From Rhodanobacter sp. (GTDB lineage Bacteria; Pseudomonadota; Gammaproteobacteria; Xanthomonadales; Rhodanobacteraceae), in NCBI GenBank assembly GCA_004298045.1, contig SCRM01000016.1, positions 186,001 to 250,000 of the forward strand: a stretch of 64,000 bases of DNA, read 5' to 3'. The position numbers and the translations under genes were made by a program. Shown here in pieces: positions 8,168-18,078 of the stretch (positions are counted from its first letter, which is position 1; each line of letters starts with the position of its first letter). The notes beneath the pieces are model-generated. The model was not told where the DNA came from, did no database searches, and worked only from the letters and a program-made list of their open reading frames with translations.

Positions 8168-11100
8168 GTGGAAAAGAAACCATCCGTGCATCCGCGTGCG
8201 CGTACTGCCGTCCATCTGCGGCTGCTGCCCCTCGCGATCGCGACGACGCTGTTCATGGCCGGGCCGGCAGCGGCCATGGCCGCGCAGGCCGCGCCGCAGG
8301 AAACCGACCAGGCCACGCCGTCCACGCCAGCTACCACGCCCGAATTGAAGGCGGCGACCAAGAAGAAGGTTTCCACCGCGGCAAGCGAGAAAGAAGCCAA
8401 GCAACTCACCGGCATGACCGTCAACGGCTACTCGTCCAGCCTGAACCGCGCACAGGACATCAAGCGCTACGCCGACACGGTGGTCGACGCCATCTCCGCC
8501 CAGGATGCCGGCTCGCTGCCCGACCTGTCGGTGACCGAGGCGCTGCAGCGCGTGCCCGGCGTGGCGGTCAGCGCGTTCGGTGTCGCCGCCGACCCGGACC
8601 ACTTCTCGATCCAGGGTTCGGACATCAGCCTGCAAGGCCTGCCCTACACCAGCACCCTGTTCAACGGCCGCGAGGTGTTTTCCGCCGGCGGTGGGCAGGG
8701 GCTGAACTTCGCCACGGTGTCGCCCGAGCTGATCGGCTCGGTGATCGTGAGCAAGAACCAGACCGCGGACATGATCGAGGGCGGCATCGCCGGCTCGATC
8801 GACCTGCATACGCGCAAGCCGTTCGACAGCAACAAGGATACCCAGGCTTCCGTCACCCTCGGCACCTACTGGGGCGACCTGGCCAAGCGGGGCACGCCGC
8901 AGATCGCCGGCCTGTTCAGCCACAACTGGACTACCGATATCGGCCGCTTCGGTTTCCTCGCCAACCTGGCCTACGACCGCATCGACCAGACCGACAATGC
9001 GATTTCCGTGGTCGATTACCAGCGGCGCTGCAATGGCTGCGACCTGCCGGGCGGCAGGACCGACGCCTTCCCCGGCCTTGCGCCGAGCGAATACCGCTAC
9101 GTGCCGGTCGGCGGCGACCTGCGCCACCAGGACGAAACCAGCACGCGCTTCGGCCATGCGCTCGCCCTGCAATGGGAAAGCCCGGACAAGACCTGGCAGG
9201 CCGCGCTGACCTGGAACCGGGCATCGGACTCCGAAACCACCTTCGAGCACACCTTCCAGGCATCGACGGATGGTTGCGGCGGCCAGACGCTGGCCGGTTG
9301 TGCCGTGCCGCTGGCGGGCACCACGCCGGTGTACGACGCCAACGGCATCCTCCAGTCCGGCATCATCTCGGGCGATCCGGCGCCGTCGACCTTCCTGCCG
9401 TTCACCTATGGCGGCGTGCCGACGCAGCTCGACACCGCCGGCTTCAAGCGGCGTTACGTGACCAACGACTACGCCTTCAACCTGAAGTGGAACGTCAACG
9501 ATCGGCTGCACCTCAGCCTGGACGCGCAGGACACCCATTCCGACTACTCGGATCGCTACTACTACATTCGCCAGATGACCCAGGCAAACTGGTACGTCGC
9601 CACCCACGGTGACAACGTACCCACGCTCAGGCCGTTGTCGCCGGATCCCAATCAGACGACCGCGCAGTATTTTTCCAATCCCGACAACACCTATTGGTCA
9701 GCCGCGCAGGATCACCAGAAGAAGTCGTGGGGCAACCAGCGCGCCTTCCGCCTGGACGGAAGCTTCGACGTGGCCAAGGGCCCGCTGGACGACATCCAGT
9801 TCGGCTTCCGCCACAGCGACCAGAAAGAGACGCTGTACAACTCGCCGTACAGCTACTTCTGGGATATCAGCACGCCTTACGCCGGCGGGCCGGGGCTGGC
9901 GGTCACTGCCGCCGATACCCCCGGGGACGTGTCCCCGTTCCACCTCAACCTGCCGGCCTTCGGCAACGGCGATTTCGGTGTGGTCGCGCCCTTCTTCAAC
10001 CTGAATCCGCAGTCGCAATTCTGGCAATCCGTCGCCGCGATGAAGCGGATCAACCAGCAGTCGCTGGCCATGAACCCCGGCTGGAGCTGGTGGAGCCCCT
10101 ACTACACCAACTACGAACGCGACCAGTACGGCTATACCTTCGTGCCGGGCACGCGTTATCTGCCGCAGGAAATCTCCTCCAACGGGGAGAAGACCAACGC
10201 CACGTATCTGCGCCTGAACTTCAGCAACGGCAACCTGGATTTCCTCAGCGGCCTGCAGATCAGCGGCAACGTCGGCGTGCGCTACGTGCATACCCAGGAC
10301 AATGCGTCGGGTTACCTGCTGCTGCCGGACATGAAGCAGGCCCTCGGCAACGCCACCGTCCCGGAGTACTGCCTGGGCGTGACGAAGAACGGCACCCAAC
10401 CCGCCTCGCCGGGCACGTTCTGCGCGCTGACCCCGGCACAGCAACAGCAATACGTGACCTTCGCCAACGGCGGATACAGCCCGATAACCGCCCGCAGCGG
10501 GTATGGCAACTGGCTGCCCAGCTTCAATCTGGCGATCGGCTGGACCGATGACCTCATCACCCGCTTCGCATTCTCCGAGTCGATCTTCCGGCCAGCGCTC
10601 AACCAACTGGAGGCGGGCCAGTCGATCAGCGGGCTGCTGCCCTACGGCACCAACGGCAGTACCGAACCCACGGTGGGCAACGGCTACAACGGCACGAACC
10701 CCTACCTCCGGCCCATCACGGCGCACAATTTCGACCTGAGCCAGGAGTGGTACTTCGGCAACGCCGGCTCGCTGACCGGCATGCTGTTCTGGAAGCAGTT
10801 GAACCACACCATCCAGTACATCACCAACGTGGTGAACACCTCGGTCACCAACAATGGCGTGACCTATCCGGAGCAGTACACGGCTGGCCTGGCCAACCTC
10901 GACCAGAAGGGCAGCGTGGGCGGGGCGGAACTGGCCTACCAGCAGAAATTCGATTTCCTGCCGGGATGGCTGTCCGGTTTCGGCGTGCAGACCAACTACA
11001 CCTACATCAAGCCGCACGGCCTCGGCTTCGGCTCGGTGAACTATTGCCCCGCCACCTATCTGCCGGCCACGCAGTGCATCAACCAGAAGAAGCTGCCGCC

Positions 11101-11437
11101 CAACGAGCTGTCGCGCGACACCTTCAACTTCACCGTCTATTACGAAAAGGGGCCGCTGTCGGCACGCCTGGCGTGGAACTGGCGCTCGCAGTTCCTCATC
11201 GCGGGCCAGGAGGCGGACTACCCGTTCATGCCGGTCATGGCCGCGTCGCAGGGACGGCTGGACGGCTCGCTGATCTATGCGCTCACCCCGCACGTCAAGC
11301 TCGCGCTGCAAGTCGCCAATCTCCTGAATTCGACGTTCAAAACGCGCGAGATCATCAACACCGACGGCTTGTCGGTGCCCAAGGGCTTCTTCCGCAACGA
11401 CACCCGCTACAACCTCAGCCTGCGCGCGGATTTTTGA
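8168..11437 (+). CDS. TonB-dependent receptor (carbohydrate type)
   Basis: A 1089-aa outer-membrane receptor. A signal peptide ends near AMAAQA, followed by a low-complexity linker, then a plug domain (DTVVDAISAQDAGSLPDL and VTEALQRVPGVAVSAFG) and a long beta-barrel ending in the aromatic residue of SLRADF. The pattern fits the Xanthomonas/Caulobacter TBDR family often used for plant glycans. The GTG at 8168 is preceded by GGGGAGA with seven bases between, better than the upstream GTG at 8126. It heads a + strand unit with the hydrolase-like gene and GH3 glucosidase and is divergent from its LacI regulator. It probably takes up an oligosaccharide that the later genes degrade. Confidence 0.92.
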   Translation: MEKKPSVHPRARTAVHLRLLPLAIATTLFMAGPAAAMAAQAAPQETDQATPSTPATTPELKAATKKKVSTAASEKEAKQLTGMTVNGYSSSLNRAQDIKRYADTVVDAISAQDAGSLPDLSVTEALQRVPGVAVSAFGVAADPDHFSIQGSDISLQGLPYTSTLFNGREVFSAGGGQGLNFATVSPELIGSVIVSKNQTADMIEGGIAGSIDLHTRKPFDSNKDTQASVTLGTYWGDLAKRGTPQIAGLFSHNWTTDIGRFGFLANLAYDRIDQTDNAISVVDYQRRCNGCDLPGGRTDAFPGLAPSEYRYVPVGGDLRHQDETSTRFGHALALQWESPDKTWQAALTWNRASDSETTFEHTFQASTDGCGGQTLAGCAVPLAGTTPVYDANGILQSGIISGDPAPSTFLPFTYGGVPTQLDTAGFKRRYVTNDYAFNLKWNVNDRLHLSLDAQDTHSDYSDRYYYIRQMTQANWYVATHGDNVPTLRPLSPDPNQTTAQYFSNPDNTYWSAAQDHQKKSWGNQRAFRLDGSFDVAKGPLDDIQFGFRHSDQKETLYNSPYSYFWDISTPYAGGPGLAVTAADTPGDVSPFHLNLPAFGNGDFGVVAPFFNLNPQSQFWQSVAAMKRINQQSLAMNPGWSWWSPYYTNYERDQYGYTFVPGTRYLPQEISSNGEKTNATYLRLNFSNGNLDFLSGLQISGNVGVRYVHTQDNASGYLLLPDMKQALGNATVPEYCLGVTKNGTQPASPGTFCALTPAQQQQYVTFANGGYSPITARSGYGNWLPSFNLAIGWTDDLITRFAFSESIFRPALNQLEAGQSISGLLPYGTNGSTEPTVGNGYNGTNPYLRPITAHNFDLSQEWYFGNAGSLTGMLFWKQLNHTIQYITNVVNTSVTNNGVTYPEQYTAGLANLDQKGSVGGAELAYQQKFDFLPGWLSGFGVQTNYTYIKPHGLGFGSVNYCPATYLPATQCINQKKLPPNELSRDTFNFTVYYEKGPLSARLAWNWRSQFLIAGQEADYPFMPVMAASQGRLDGSLIYALTPHVKLALQVANLLNSTFKTREIINTDGLSVPKGFFRNDTRYNLSLRADF

Positions 11438-11447
11438 CCCGACGCCC

Positions 11448-12791
11448 GTGACCGCCTCCGTCATGGCACCTGCCGATACCGATGCCGCGACGGGGCGGAA
11501 CCACGACCGCACGACCTCCCCAGTTGCCGCCACGCCCGTCACGGCGGGTGTGGCGGCCTTGTTCGCCGGCATGCTGCTCATGCTGTCGGTGGCCATGCCG
11601 GTGCATGCCGGGACGCTTCCAGAGCTGACCGCAAAGCCGGCCATCGCAACCCTCGCGCGCACCGGTTGTGATGCCATCGCCGCGCGCGTGGACGCGACGC
11701 CGGGGAACGTTCCAGTCCTGCTGCGCACCTACGACAGCCGGCGCGGGCACGGTGCGCCCACCCTGCCGCCGCTGCACTCGGCGGCCTTCACCTACGACAA
11801 CGCGCTGGCGGTGATCGCCCTGCTCGCCTGCCACCGACAGCCGCAGGCCGAACGCATCGGCGAAGCCCTGCGGCTGGCCGCAAGCAACGACACCCGCCTG
11901 CGCGATACCTATCGCGCCGGTCCCGTCACCGGCAGCAAGCCACTGCCCAATGGATGGTGGGATGCCAAGCGCCAGCGCTGGGTCGATGCCGCGCAGGCAT
12001 ACGCCGGCGCCTATCAGAACGGCAGCTCGTGCGGCAACATCGCGGGGGCGGCACTGGCGTTGCTGGCCCTGCACCGCGCCACCGGCAACCCGCGCTGGCT
12101 CGCCGCCGCGGTACATCTCGCCGATTGGGTAGTCATCCACGCGTCGGACACCCGCGGCGCCGGCGGCTTCGATGGCGGCGTCGAGTCGTTCCCGCTGGTG
12201 CCGCGCCGGGCCACCTGGAAATCGACCGAACACAACATCGATCTCGTTGCGCTGTTCACGTGGCTCGCCCACGTCACCGCCCCCGGCAACGACTGGGCAA
12301 CCCAGGCGGCACATGCCCGCGATTTCGTGGCATCACAGTGGGACGCCGGCAGCGGGCATTCTGGATCGCCACCGGAAGCGACGGCGTGACGCCGCGCCGC
12401 GCGCCATCCGCCTTCGACGTACAGTTGTGGGCGCAGCTCCTGCCCGACGCACCGAAAGCGTGGCAGCGCGCGCTGACCTGGGTTGAACGCCAGCATGCCG
12501 TCGCCGGTGGCTTCGCCTTCATCGACGCCCGCGACGGGATATGGACGGAAGGCACCGCGCAAGCTGCGCTCGTCTATTGGCGCAGCGGTAACCTGGCCGA
12601 AGCAAATCGGCTGCTCGCCTTGATCGCCAGCCAAGCGGCGCCAAGCGGATACCTCTATGCCCCCCAAACCGCGCATCGCCGCGCTGTATTCCCACTATCA
12701 CCACCGGCCCTGCCTCGCCGCCACGGCATGGGCCGTGATCGCTGCGACGGATCGCAACCCGTACCAACCAAAGGCGAGTACGCCGCGATGA
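11448..12791 (+). pseudogene. Secreted alpha/alpha-toroid hydrolase-like protein, two frameshifts
   Basis: Reading from GTG 11448 gives a signal peptide (LLMLSVAMPVHAG) and a repeat-helix protein with FTYDNALAVIALLACH, NGWWDAKRQRW and AYQNGSSCGNIAGAALALLA, resembling six-hairpin glycosidase-like proteins. The frame stops at 12387-12389, but similarity to a continuous protein goes on in another frame (FWIATGSDGV, then AFDVQLWAQLLP and DGIWTEGTAQAALVYW) and then returns to the first frame after about 12665 (ALYSHYHHRPCLAATAWAVIAATDRNPYQPK), ending at TGA 12789-12791. The simplest explanation is one T lost near 12361 and one C gained in the C6 run at 12659-12664. Both are homopolymer changes, so a sequencing error is as possible as true decay. 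It lies 10 bp after the TBDR. Confidence 0.75.
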
Positions 12792-12879
12792 CGCACCACC
12801 TCCGAAAACACTCACCGCACGCCGCCTCACCAACGTGGTGAACAGGTTTCCCCGGCGTCACCACCATCGAGAGAACGAC

Positions 12880-15144
12880 ATGGCACTTCACAAGACCTGT
12901 ATCGCCACGCTGATCGGCACCGCCATGCTGGCATCCGGCGCCGCCGGCGCGAGCGCGAACGACTCGGCACGCCCATGGATGAACTCCGCGCTGACGCCCG
13001 ACCAGCGCGCCGAACTGGTGGTGAAGGCGATGACGCAGGGCGAGAAGTTCCGCTTGATCCGCGTCGACTTCGGCAACACCGACAACGGTCACGTGATGGC
13101 GCCGGGCGCGCTGGGCTCGGCCGGTTACGGCCCGGCCATCGCGCGGCTGGACCTGCCCGCCCTGCAGGAGAGCGACGCCGGCCTGGGCGTGGCCAAGCCG
13201 CACAAACTCGGCGCCACGGCCCTGCCCTCGGGCCTGGCCACCGCGGCAAGTTTCGATCCGGCGATCGCTTATGCCGGCGGCGCGATGATCGGCGGCGAGG
13301 CGCATCGCCGCGGCTTCAACGTGATGCTGGCCGGCGGCGTGGACCTGGTGCGCGATCCGCGCAACGGGCGCAATTTCGAATACGCGGGCGAAGACCCGCT
13401 GCTGGCCGGCGTGATCGCCGGCAATGCGATCGCCGGTATCCAGAGCCGGCACGTCGTCTCCACCATCAAGCACTACGCGCTCAACGACCTGGAAACCGAC
13501 CGCACCACGGTGAGCGCCAACATCGACCGCGCCGCCGCACGCGAGTCGGACCTGCTCGCCTTCGAGATCGCCATCGCCACCGGCCGGCCCGGCTCGGTGA
13601 TGTGCTCCTACAACCGCATCAACACGGTCTACGCCTGCGAGGACGGCTGGCTGCTCAACGATGTCCTCAAGCACGACTGGCATTACCCCGGCTTCGTGAT
13701 GTCGGACTGGGGCGCGGTGCACAGCGGCGCGAAAGCCGCGCTGGCCGGGCTGGACCAGGAATCGGCCGGCGAGACCTTCGACAAGGAGGTGTATTTCGAT
13801 CGACCGCTGCGTGCCGCGGTGGCCTCCGGCGAAGTACCGCAGGCGCGCCTCGACGACATGGCGCGGCGCATCCTGCGCAGCCTGTTCGCAGCCGGCGTGC
13901 TGGACCATCCCGCCACGCAGTCGCCGATCGACTTCGCCGCCGACCGCAAGGTGGCGCAGCGCGCCGAGGAAGCCGGCGCGGTGCTGCTGCGGAACCATGA
14001 CGCGCTGCTGCCGATCACCGCCGCGCAGTCCGTGGCGGTGATCGGCAGCCACGCCGACAAGGGCGTGCTGACCGGCGGCGGCTCCTCGGCGGTGCAGTCG
14101 CCGCAGGGCAACGCCGTACCAGGCCTGCCGCCCACGGCGTGGCCGGGCCCACGCATCTACCAGCCGTCCGCTCCGCTGACCGCGATCCGGCAGCGCGCGC
14201 ACGGCACGGTGAGCTACGCCAGCGGCGAGGACATCGCCGCCGCCGCGAAGCTAGCCACACAAGCCAAGGTGGCCGTGGTGTTCGTCCACCAGTGGGCGGC
14301 GGAAAGTTTCGACCGCCCGCTTCTTGCCCTGTCCGGCAACCAGGATGCGCTGGTGGAAGCCGTGGCCAAGGCCAACCCGCACACCATCGTGGTGCTGGAA
14401 AACAACGGTCCGGTGGCGATGCCGTGGCTGGACCGGGTGGGCGCAGTACTGGAAGCTTGGTACCCCGGCGCGGCCGGTGGCGACGCCATTGCGCGGCTGC
14501 TGTACGGCGAGGTCGCCCCGGCCGGCCGCCTCCCGGTGACCTGGCCGCGCGACGAATCGCAGTTGCCGCGCCCGACGATCCCTGGCGCGGGCCTGGCTGC
14601 CATCGGCCTGCCACCGCAGGGCCAGCCGGCGCAGGAAATCGACTACAACATCGAAGGCGCGGACGTCGGCTACCGCTGGTATCAGCGCCAGCACCTCGAG
14701 CCGCTGTTCCCGTTCGGCTATGGCCTGACCTACACGCATTTCGCCTACAGCGGCTTTGCACCGCACGCGAAAGGCGGCAAGCTCACCGCCAGCTTCACCG
14801 TGACCAACCGCGGCAAGCGCACGGGTGTGGACGTACCGCAGCTCTACGTGACCCTGCCCGGCTCGAAAGTGCGAAGGCTCGCCGGCTGGTGCCGCGTGAG
14901 CCTCGCGCCCGGCCAATCCGCGCAGCTCACGGTCACCGCCGATCCGCGTCTGCTGGTGAACTTCGACGGCAAGGGCCAGCGTTGGCTGCGCCCGGCCGGC
15001 GACTATCAGTTGCAACTGGGCCACTCGGCGACGTCGTTCGAGGGCGAAGGCAAAGTCGAGCTGACCGCCACCAGCTGGGCAGCCGACGTCTCGCCGGCCG
15101 GCACGCCGCAACGTTGCACGGCCGGACGCGCCGCCAATCAGTAG
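12880..15144 (+). CDS. Glycoside hydrolase family 3, beta-glucosidase-like
   Basis: A 754-aa enzyme with a signal peptide (CIATLIGTAMLASGAAGASA), so periplasmic or secreted. The GH3 N-terminal barrel carries KHYALNDLETDRTTVSANID and the nucleophile Asp in GFVMSDWGAVHS; the C-terminal part has the GH3 alpha/beta sandwich (AVIGSHADKGVLTGGGSSAV) and a fibronectin-III-like end (LTASFTVTNRGKRTGVDVPQ). The ATG at 12880 follows GAGAGAAC and begins directly with the signal peptide; an earlier GTG at 12835 adds arginine-rich residues and is rejected. It would release glucose from beta-linked oligosaccharides brought in by the upstream TBDR. Confidence 0.93.
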   Translation: MALHKTCIATLIGTAMLASGAAGASANDSARPWMNSALTPDQRAELVVKAMTQGEKFRLIRVDFGNTDNGHVMAPGALGSAGYGPAIARLDLPALQESDAGLGVAKPHKLGATALPSGLATAASFDPAIAYAGGAMIGGEAHRRGFNVMLAGGVDLVRDPRNGRNFEYAGEDPLLAGVIAGNAIAGIQSRHVVSTIKHYALNDLETDRTTVSANIDRAAARESDLLAFEIAIATGRPGSVMCSYNRINTVYACEDGWLLNDVLKHDWHYPGFVMSDWGAVHSGAKAALAGLDQESAGETFDKEVYFDRPLRAAVASGEVPQARLDDMARRILRSLFAAGVLDHPATQSPIDFAADRKVAQRAEEAGAVLLRNHDALLPITAAQSVAVIGSHADKGVLTGGGSSAVQSPQGNAVPGLPPTAWPGPRIYQPSAPLTAIRQRAHGTVSYASGEDIAAAAKLATQAKVAVVFVHQWAAESFDRPLLALSGNQDALVEAVAKANPHTIVVLENNGPVAMPWLDRVGAVLEAWYPGAAGGDAIARLLYGEVAPAGRLPVTWPRDESQLPRPTIPGAGLAAIGLPPQGQPAQEIDYNIEGADVGYRWYQRQHLEPLFPFGYGLTYTHFAYSGFAPHAKGGKLTASFTVTNRGKRTGVDVPQLYVTLPGSKVRRLAGWCRVSLAPGQSAQLTVTADPRLLVNFDGKGQRWLRPAGDYQLQLGHSATSFEGEGKVELTATSWAADVSPAGTPQRCTAGRAANQ

Positions 15145-15512
15145 TGGTAGTTCGGCGCGCCGAAGTACACGCGCGTGTGCGTGATGAGCAGCTCGGCGTT
15201 GAAATCGAAGACGGCGATGGGTCGAATGCGGGTGTAACGCCCGTCCTTGAGGAAGCGGACGCTGAACGCGAACGCGGCGGCGTTGTCGACCACCCGTACC
15301 TCGCCTTCCAGCGAGGCCTCCAGCTCCATCGCCGTGGCCATCGCGTAGAACCCGCGAATTTCCTGCGTGCCCTTTTTCGGCGGTGATCCGACCGGATCCT
15401 CGACCACGGCGTCCGCCGCGTACAACCGCACGATCGCGGCGAAATCACTGTGGTTCAAGGCCGCGAGGTAGGCCCGCACCACCTGATACATCGCATCGTC
15501 CCGCTCGCTCAT
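15138..15512 (-). CDS. Ketosteroid-isomerase-like (SnoaL/NTF2-fold) protein
   Basis: A 124-aa cytoplasmic protein resembling bacterial steroid delta-isomerases: YQVVRAYLAALNHSDFAAIV followed by LYAADAVVEDPVGSPPKKG matches the helix and catalytic loop holding the base Asp (VEDP). The Tyr of the oxyanion hole (RAYLAALN) is present, but by eye the second acid (Asp103 of the Pseudomonas putida enzyme) aligns with Ala in RPIAVFDF, so true steroid isomerase activity is doubtful. The ATG at 15512 follows GGGGAAGG. It is convergent with the GH3 gene and overlaps its end by seven bases. Confidence 0.8.
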   Translation of the reverse strand: MSERDDAMYQVVRAYLAALNHSDFAAIVRLYAADAVVEDPVGSPPKKGTQEIRGFYAMATAMELEASLEGEVRVVDNAAAFAFSVRFLKDGRYTRIRPIAVFDFNAELLITHTRVYFGAPNYHY

Positions 15513-15660
15513 CGCACCCTTCCCCGCTTCGCGTAAGTGACCCGCGAGCGGCGGCAAGGCCGGCGGCGGGAAACGCGGAACGTTACATCGCGTGCGTGCG
15601 GGGTGGGCTGATCCAGGTCGTGGCGTACCGGCAGCAACCGGTACGCCCACCCGATCCATC

Positions 15661-17061
15661 TCAGCCTTTCTTCGCCTTCGTCAGCAGCTGGTCCAGCAGC
15701 TCGATGGCGAGGTCGATCTCTTCATTGGTGATGTTGAGCGAGGGCGCCAGCGTGATGACGTTCTTGTACCAGCCGCCCACGTCGAGCACGAGGCCGATCG
15801 GCTTGCCCTTGTGGGTGAGGCCGCCGGCAAGGCCGATGTCGACCATCTTGTCGAGCAGCGCCTTGTTCGGAGTGAAGCCGTCTTCGGTGCAGATCTCGGC
15901 GCGCAGCGCGAGGCCGAGGCCGTCGACATCGCCGATCTCCTTGTGCTTCTTCTGCAGGCTGCGCAGGCCTTCGAGAAAATGCGCGCCCTTTTCCGGCACG
16001 GTCTTCTCATAGTTCATCTCCTTGCCGTACTTGAGCACCTCCAGGCCCAGCGCGGTGCCCAACGGGTTGGAGTTGAACGTGGAATGGGTCGAGCCCGGCG
16101 GGAAGATGGTCGGGTTGATCATTTCCTCGCGCGCCCACAACCCGGAGAGCGGATTCAAGCCGTTGGTGAGCGCCTTGCCGAACACGACCACATCCGGCGT
16201 CACGCCGAAGTTCTCGATCGACCACAGCTTGCCGGTGCGCCAGAAGCCCATCTGGATTTCATCGACCACCAGCAGGATGCCGTATTGGTCCAGCACCTTC
16301 TTCAGGCCCTTGAAGAAATTGCGCGGCGGCACGACATAGCCGCCGGTACCCTGGATCGGCTCCACGTAGAACGCGGCGTATTCGCACTGGTTGGTCTTCG
16401 GATCCCACACGCCGTTGTATTCAGTCTCGAACAAGCGCGCGAACTGGTGCACGCAGCTGTCGGAGTACTCCTCCGCGCTCATGCCCTTCGGCCGGCGGAA
16501 CGGATACGGGAACGGCAGGAACATCGCGCGCTCGCCGAAGTGGCCGAAGCGGCGGCGATAACGGTAGCTGGAGGTGATCGACGAGGCGCCGAGCGTGCGA
16601 CCGTGGTAGCCGCCCTCGAACGCGAACATCAGGCTCTTGCCCTTGGTGTAGTTGCGCACCAGCTTCAGCGAATCCTCGATCGCCTGCGCGCCGCCCACAT
16701 TGAAGTGCACGCGGCCGTCCAGCCCGAACTTCTTCTTCGCGTCGAGCGCGATCTCCTTCGCCAGCTCGATGCGGGTCTGGTGCAGGTACTGGCTGGCGAC
16801 CTGCGGCAACAGGTCGATCTGGCGCTTGAGCGCATCGTTCAGGCGCGGGTTGCCGTAGCCGAAGTTGACCGCCGAGTACCACATCTGCAGGTCGAGGAAC
16901 GGCGTGCCCGCGGTGTCGAACATGTAGCTGCCTTCACCGTGGCGAAAGATCTTCGGCGGGTCGACGTAGTGGACGGTATCGCCGAACGAGCTGTATTTGG
17001 CTTCATCCGCAAGCAACTGGGCATCGTCGATGATGCCGGCGGCATTCTGGTCAGTGGTCAT
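15661..17061 (-). CDS. Class III aminotransferase (PLP-dependent)
   Basis: A 466-aa pyridoxal-phosphate enzyme of the omega-aminotransferase group. Visible family signs are FNVGGAQAIEDSLKLVRNYT, FEGGYHGRTLGASSITSSYR (PLP-phosphate region), LLVVDEIQMGFWRTGKLW with the cofactor-binding Asp, and the Schiff-base Lys in VVFGKALTNGLNPLSG. The exact amino donor and acceptor cannot be read from this. Its start is 139 bp downstream of the HAD phosphatase gene on the same strand, so co-expression is possible. A second, clearly different class III enzyme lies at 23757-25253. Confidence 0.9.
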   Translation of the reverse strand: MTTDQNAAGIIDDAQLLADEAKYSSFGDTVHYVDPPKIFRHGEGSYMFDTAGTPFLDLQMWYSAVNFGYGNPRLNDALKRQIDLLPQVASQYLHQTRIELAKEIALDAKKKFGLDGRVHFNVGGAQAIEDSLKLVRNYTKGKSLMFAFEGGYHGRTLGASSITSSYRYRRRFGHFGERAMFLPFPYPFRRPKGMSAEEYSDSCVHQFARLFETEYNGVWDPKTNQCEYAAFYVEPIQGTGGYVVPPRNFFKGLKKVLDQYGILLVVDEIQMGFWRTGKLWSIENFGVTPDVVVFGKALTNGLNPLSGLWAREEMINPTIFPPGSTHSTFNSNPLGTALGLEVLKYGKEMNYEKTVPEKGAHFLEGLRSLQKKHKEIGDVDGLGLALRAEICTEDGFTPNKALLDKMVDIGLAGGLTHKGKPIGLVLDVGGWYKNVITLAPSLNITNEEIDLAIELLDQLLTKAKKG

Positions 17062-17200
17062 GGTTTTGATCCGTGGTGCAGGAAAGAAGGGAGGGGCTGC
17101 TGACGTGGTTCACGCGCCGCAATGCCGGCGCGACAACGCGCACAGGCGTAGACAGGCAACCGGGTGCCAGGTCAACGATGGTTGAAATGGCCGCCGACAC

Positions 17201-17899
17201 TCAGGCCGCAACGGCCTCGCGGACGGGCTGCTCGCGCAACAGCGAGCCGTCGACCAGGCGCGGCAGGTAGGCAATGGCGTCGTCGAAACTCGTGATCGGC
17301 ATGTACGGAATGCCGGCAGCGCGGCAATGCTCGATCAGGCGATGCTTGGCAAACACGAAATCCACGCGGTCGGCCGCGCAAAAATCCGAGGCGCCATCGC
17401 CGATGAGCAGCGTCTTGGTGCCGTCGCGGTTCGCCTCGGCCACGCACGCGCACTTGCACGTGCCGCTGGCGCAACCGACGGCGCGGTGCGGCGAGGTGAG
17501 CTGCCAGTGCTTGGGCTGCAACGCCGGCATCAGGTGATTGGCGGCCAGCGGCAGATCGCCCAGGCCATAGCGCCCGAGGATGTGGTCGATGGCGTAATCC
17601 AGCCCGTCGCTCACCACGCGAATCGGCACGTTGAGTTCGCGCGCCTTGGCGACAAACGCGGGAAACGCGTGGTCGATCCACAGCTCGCGCAAATGCGCAT
17701 CCAGCTCGGTGCGCGTCATTTCCAGCAGCGCCACCTGCCCGGCCATGCACTCGCGCGAGCCGATGCGACCGGCGCGCCAGGATTTTTCCAGCGCTTCCCA
17801 ACCCGGCCGGCCGAAGCGGTCGAGCAGTGAGTCGATCACGTCCTCGACGGAAATCGTGCCGTCGAAATCGCACAGGATCGTCCAGCCGGAAACAGACAT
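17201..17899 (-). CDS. HAD-superfamily phosphatase, MtnX-like
   Basis: A 232-aa cytoplasmic HAD-IB type phosphatase. Motif I is ILCDFDGTIS near residue 10, motif II is RVVSDGLDYAIDHIL, and motif IV is LLIGDGASDFCAADRVD. The layout resembles MtnX (2-hydroxy-3-keto-5-methylthiopentenyl-1-phosphate phosphatase) and phosphoserine-phosphatase relatives. A cysteine cluster CASGTCKCACV in the middle is unusual and could bind a metal. The ATG at 17899 was preferred to one at 17932 because HAD motif I is normally close to the N-terminus. No other methionine-salvage genes are nearby, so the substrate stays open. Confidence 0.82.
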   Translation of the reverse strand: MSVSGWTILCDFDGTISVEDVIDSLLDRFGRPGWEALEKSWRAGRIGSRECMAGQVALLEMTRTELDAHLRELWIDHAFPAFVAKARELNVPIRVVSDGLDYAIDHILGRYGLGDLPLAANHLMPALQPKHWQLTSPHRAVGCASGTCKCACVAEANRDGTKTLLIGDGASDFCAADRVDFVFAKHRLIEHCRAAGIPYMPITSFDDAIAYLPRLVDGSLLREQPVREAVAA

Positions 17900-17974
17900 C
17901 AGTGGCACACTCTGGAAAACGACAGCCTGCAAGGTAGGCGGGCTGTCTTTCCGCGTCCTTTCCCGCGTTGACCT

Positions 17975-18000
17975 GGGATTGGGGATTCGGGATTGGGCAA
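17975..18000. repeat. GGGATTCGGG-type intergenic repeat
   Basis: Three consecutive variants of GGGATTGG/GGGATTCGG are followed by GCAA. The same motif occurs at 36385-36416 with an inverted copy at 36439-36463. Such repeats are common between genes in Xanthomonadales; this copy lies in the divergent gap between the HAD phosphatase and the MipA-like gene. Confidence 0.6.
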
Positions 18001-18078
18001 AAGCCAGGGTGCGGCGGGACCCGTACCCCTCGCGGGCATTGCACCGCCGTTCGGGTATCCGCGGCTAACCTTGCGCAC

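Noticed and set aside
9698-11728. A 676-codon minus-strand open frame opposite the TBDR gene
   Set aside because: High-G+C shadow frame; no signal, domain or codon pattern, while the + strand encodes a clear TonB-dependent receptor.
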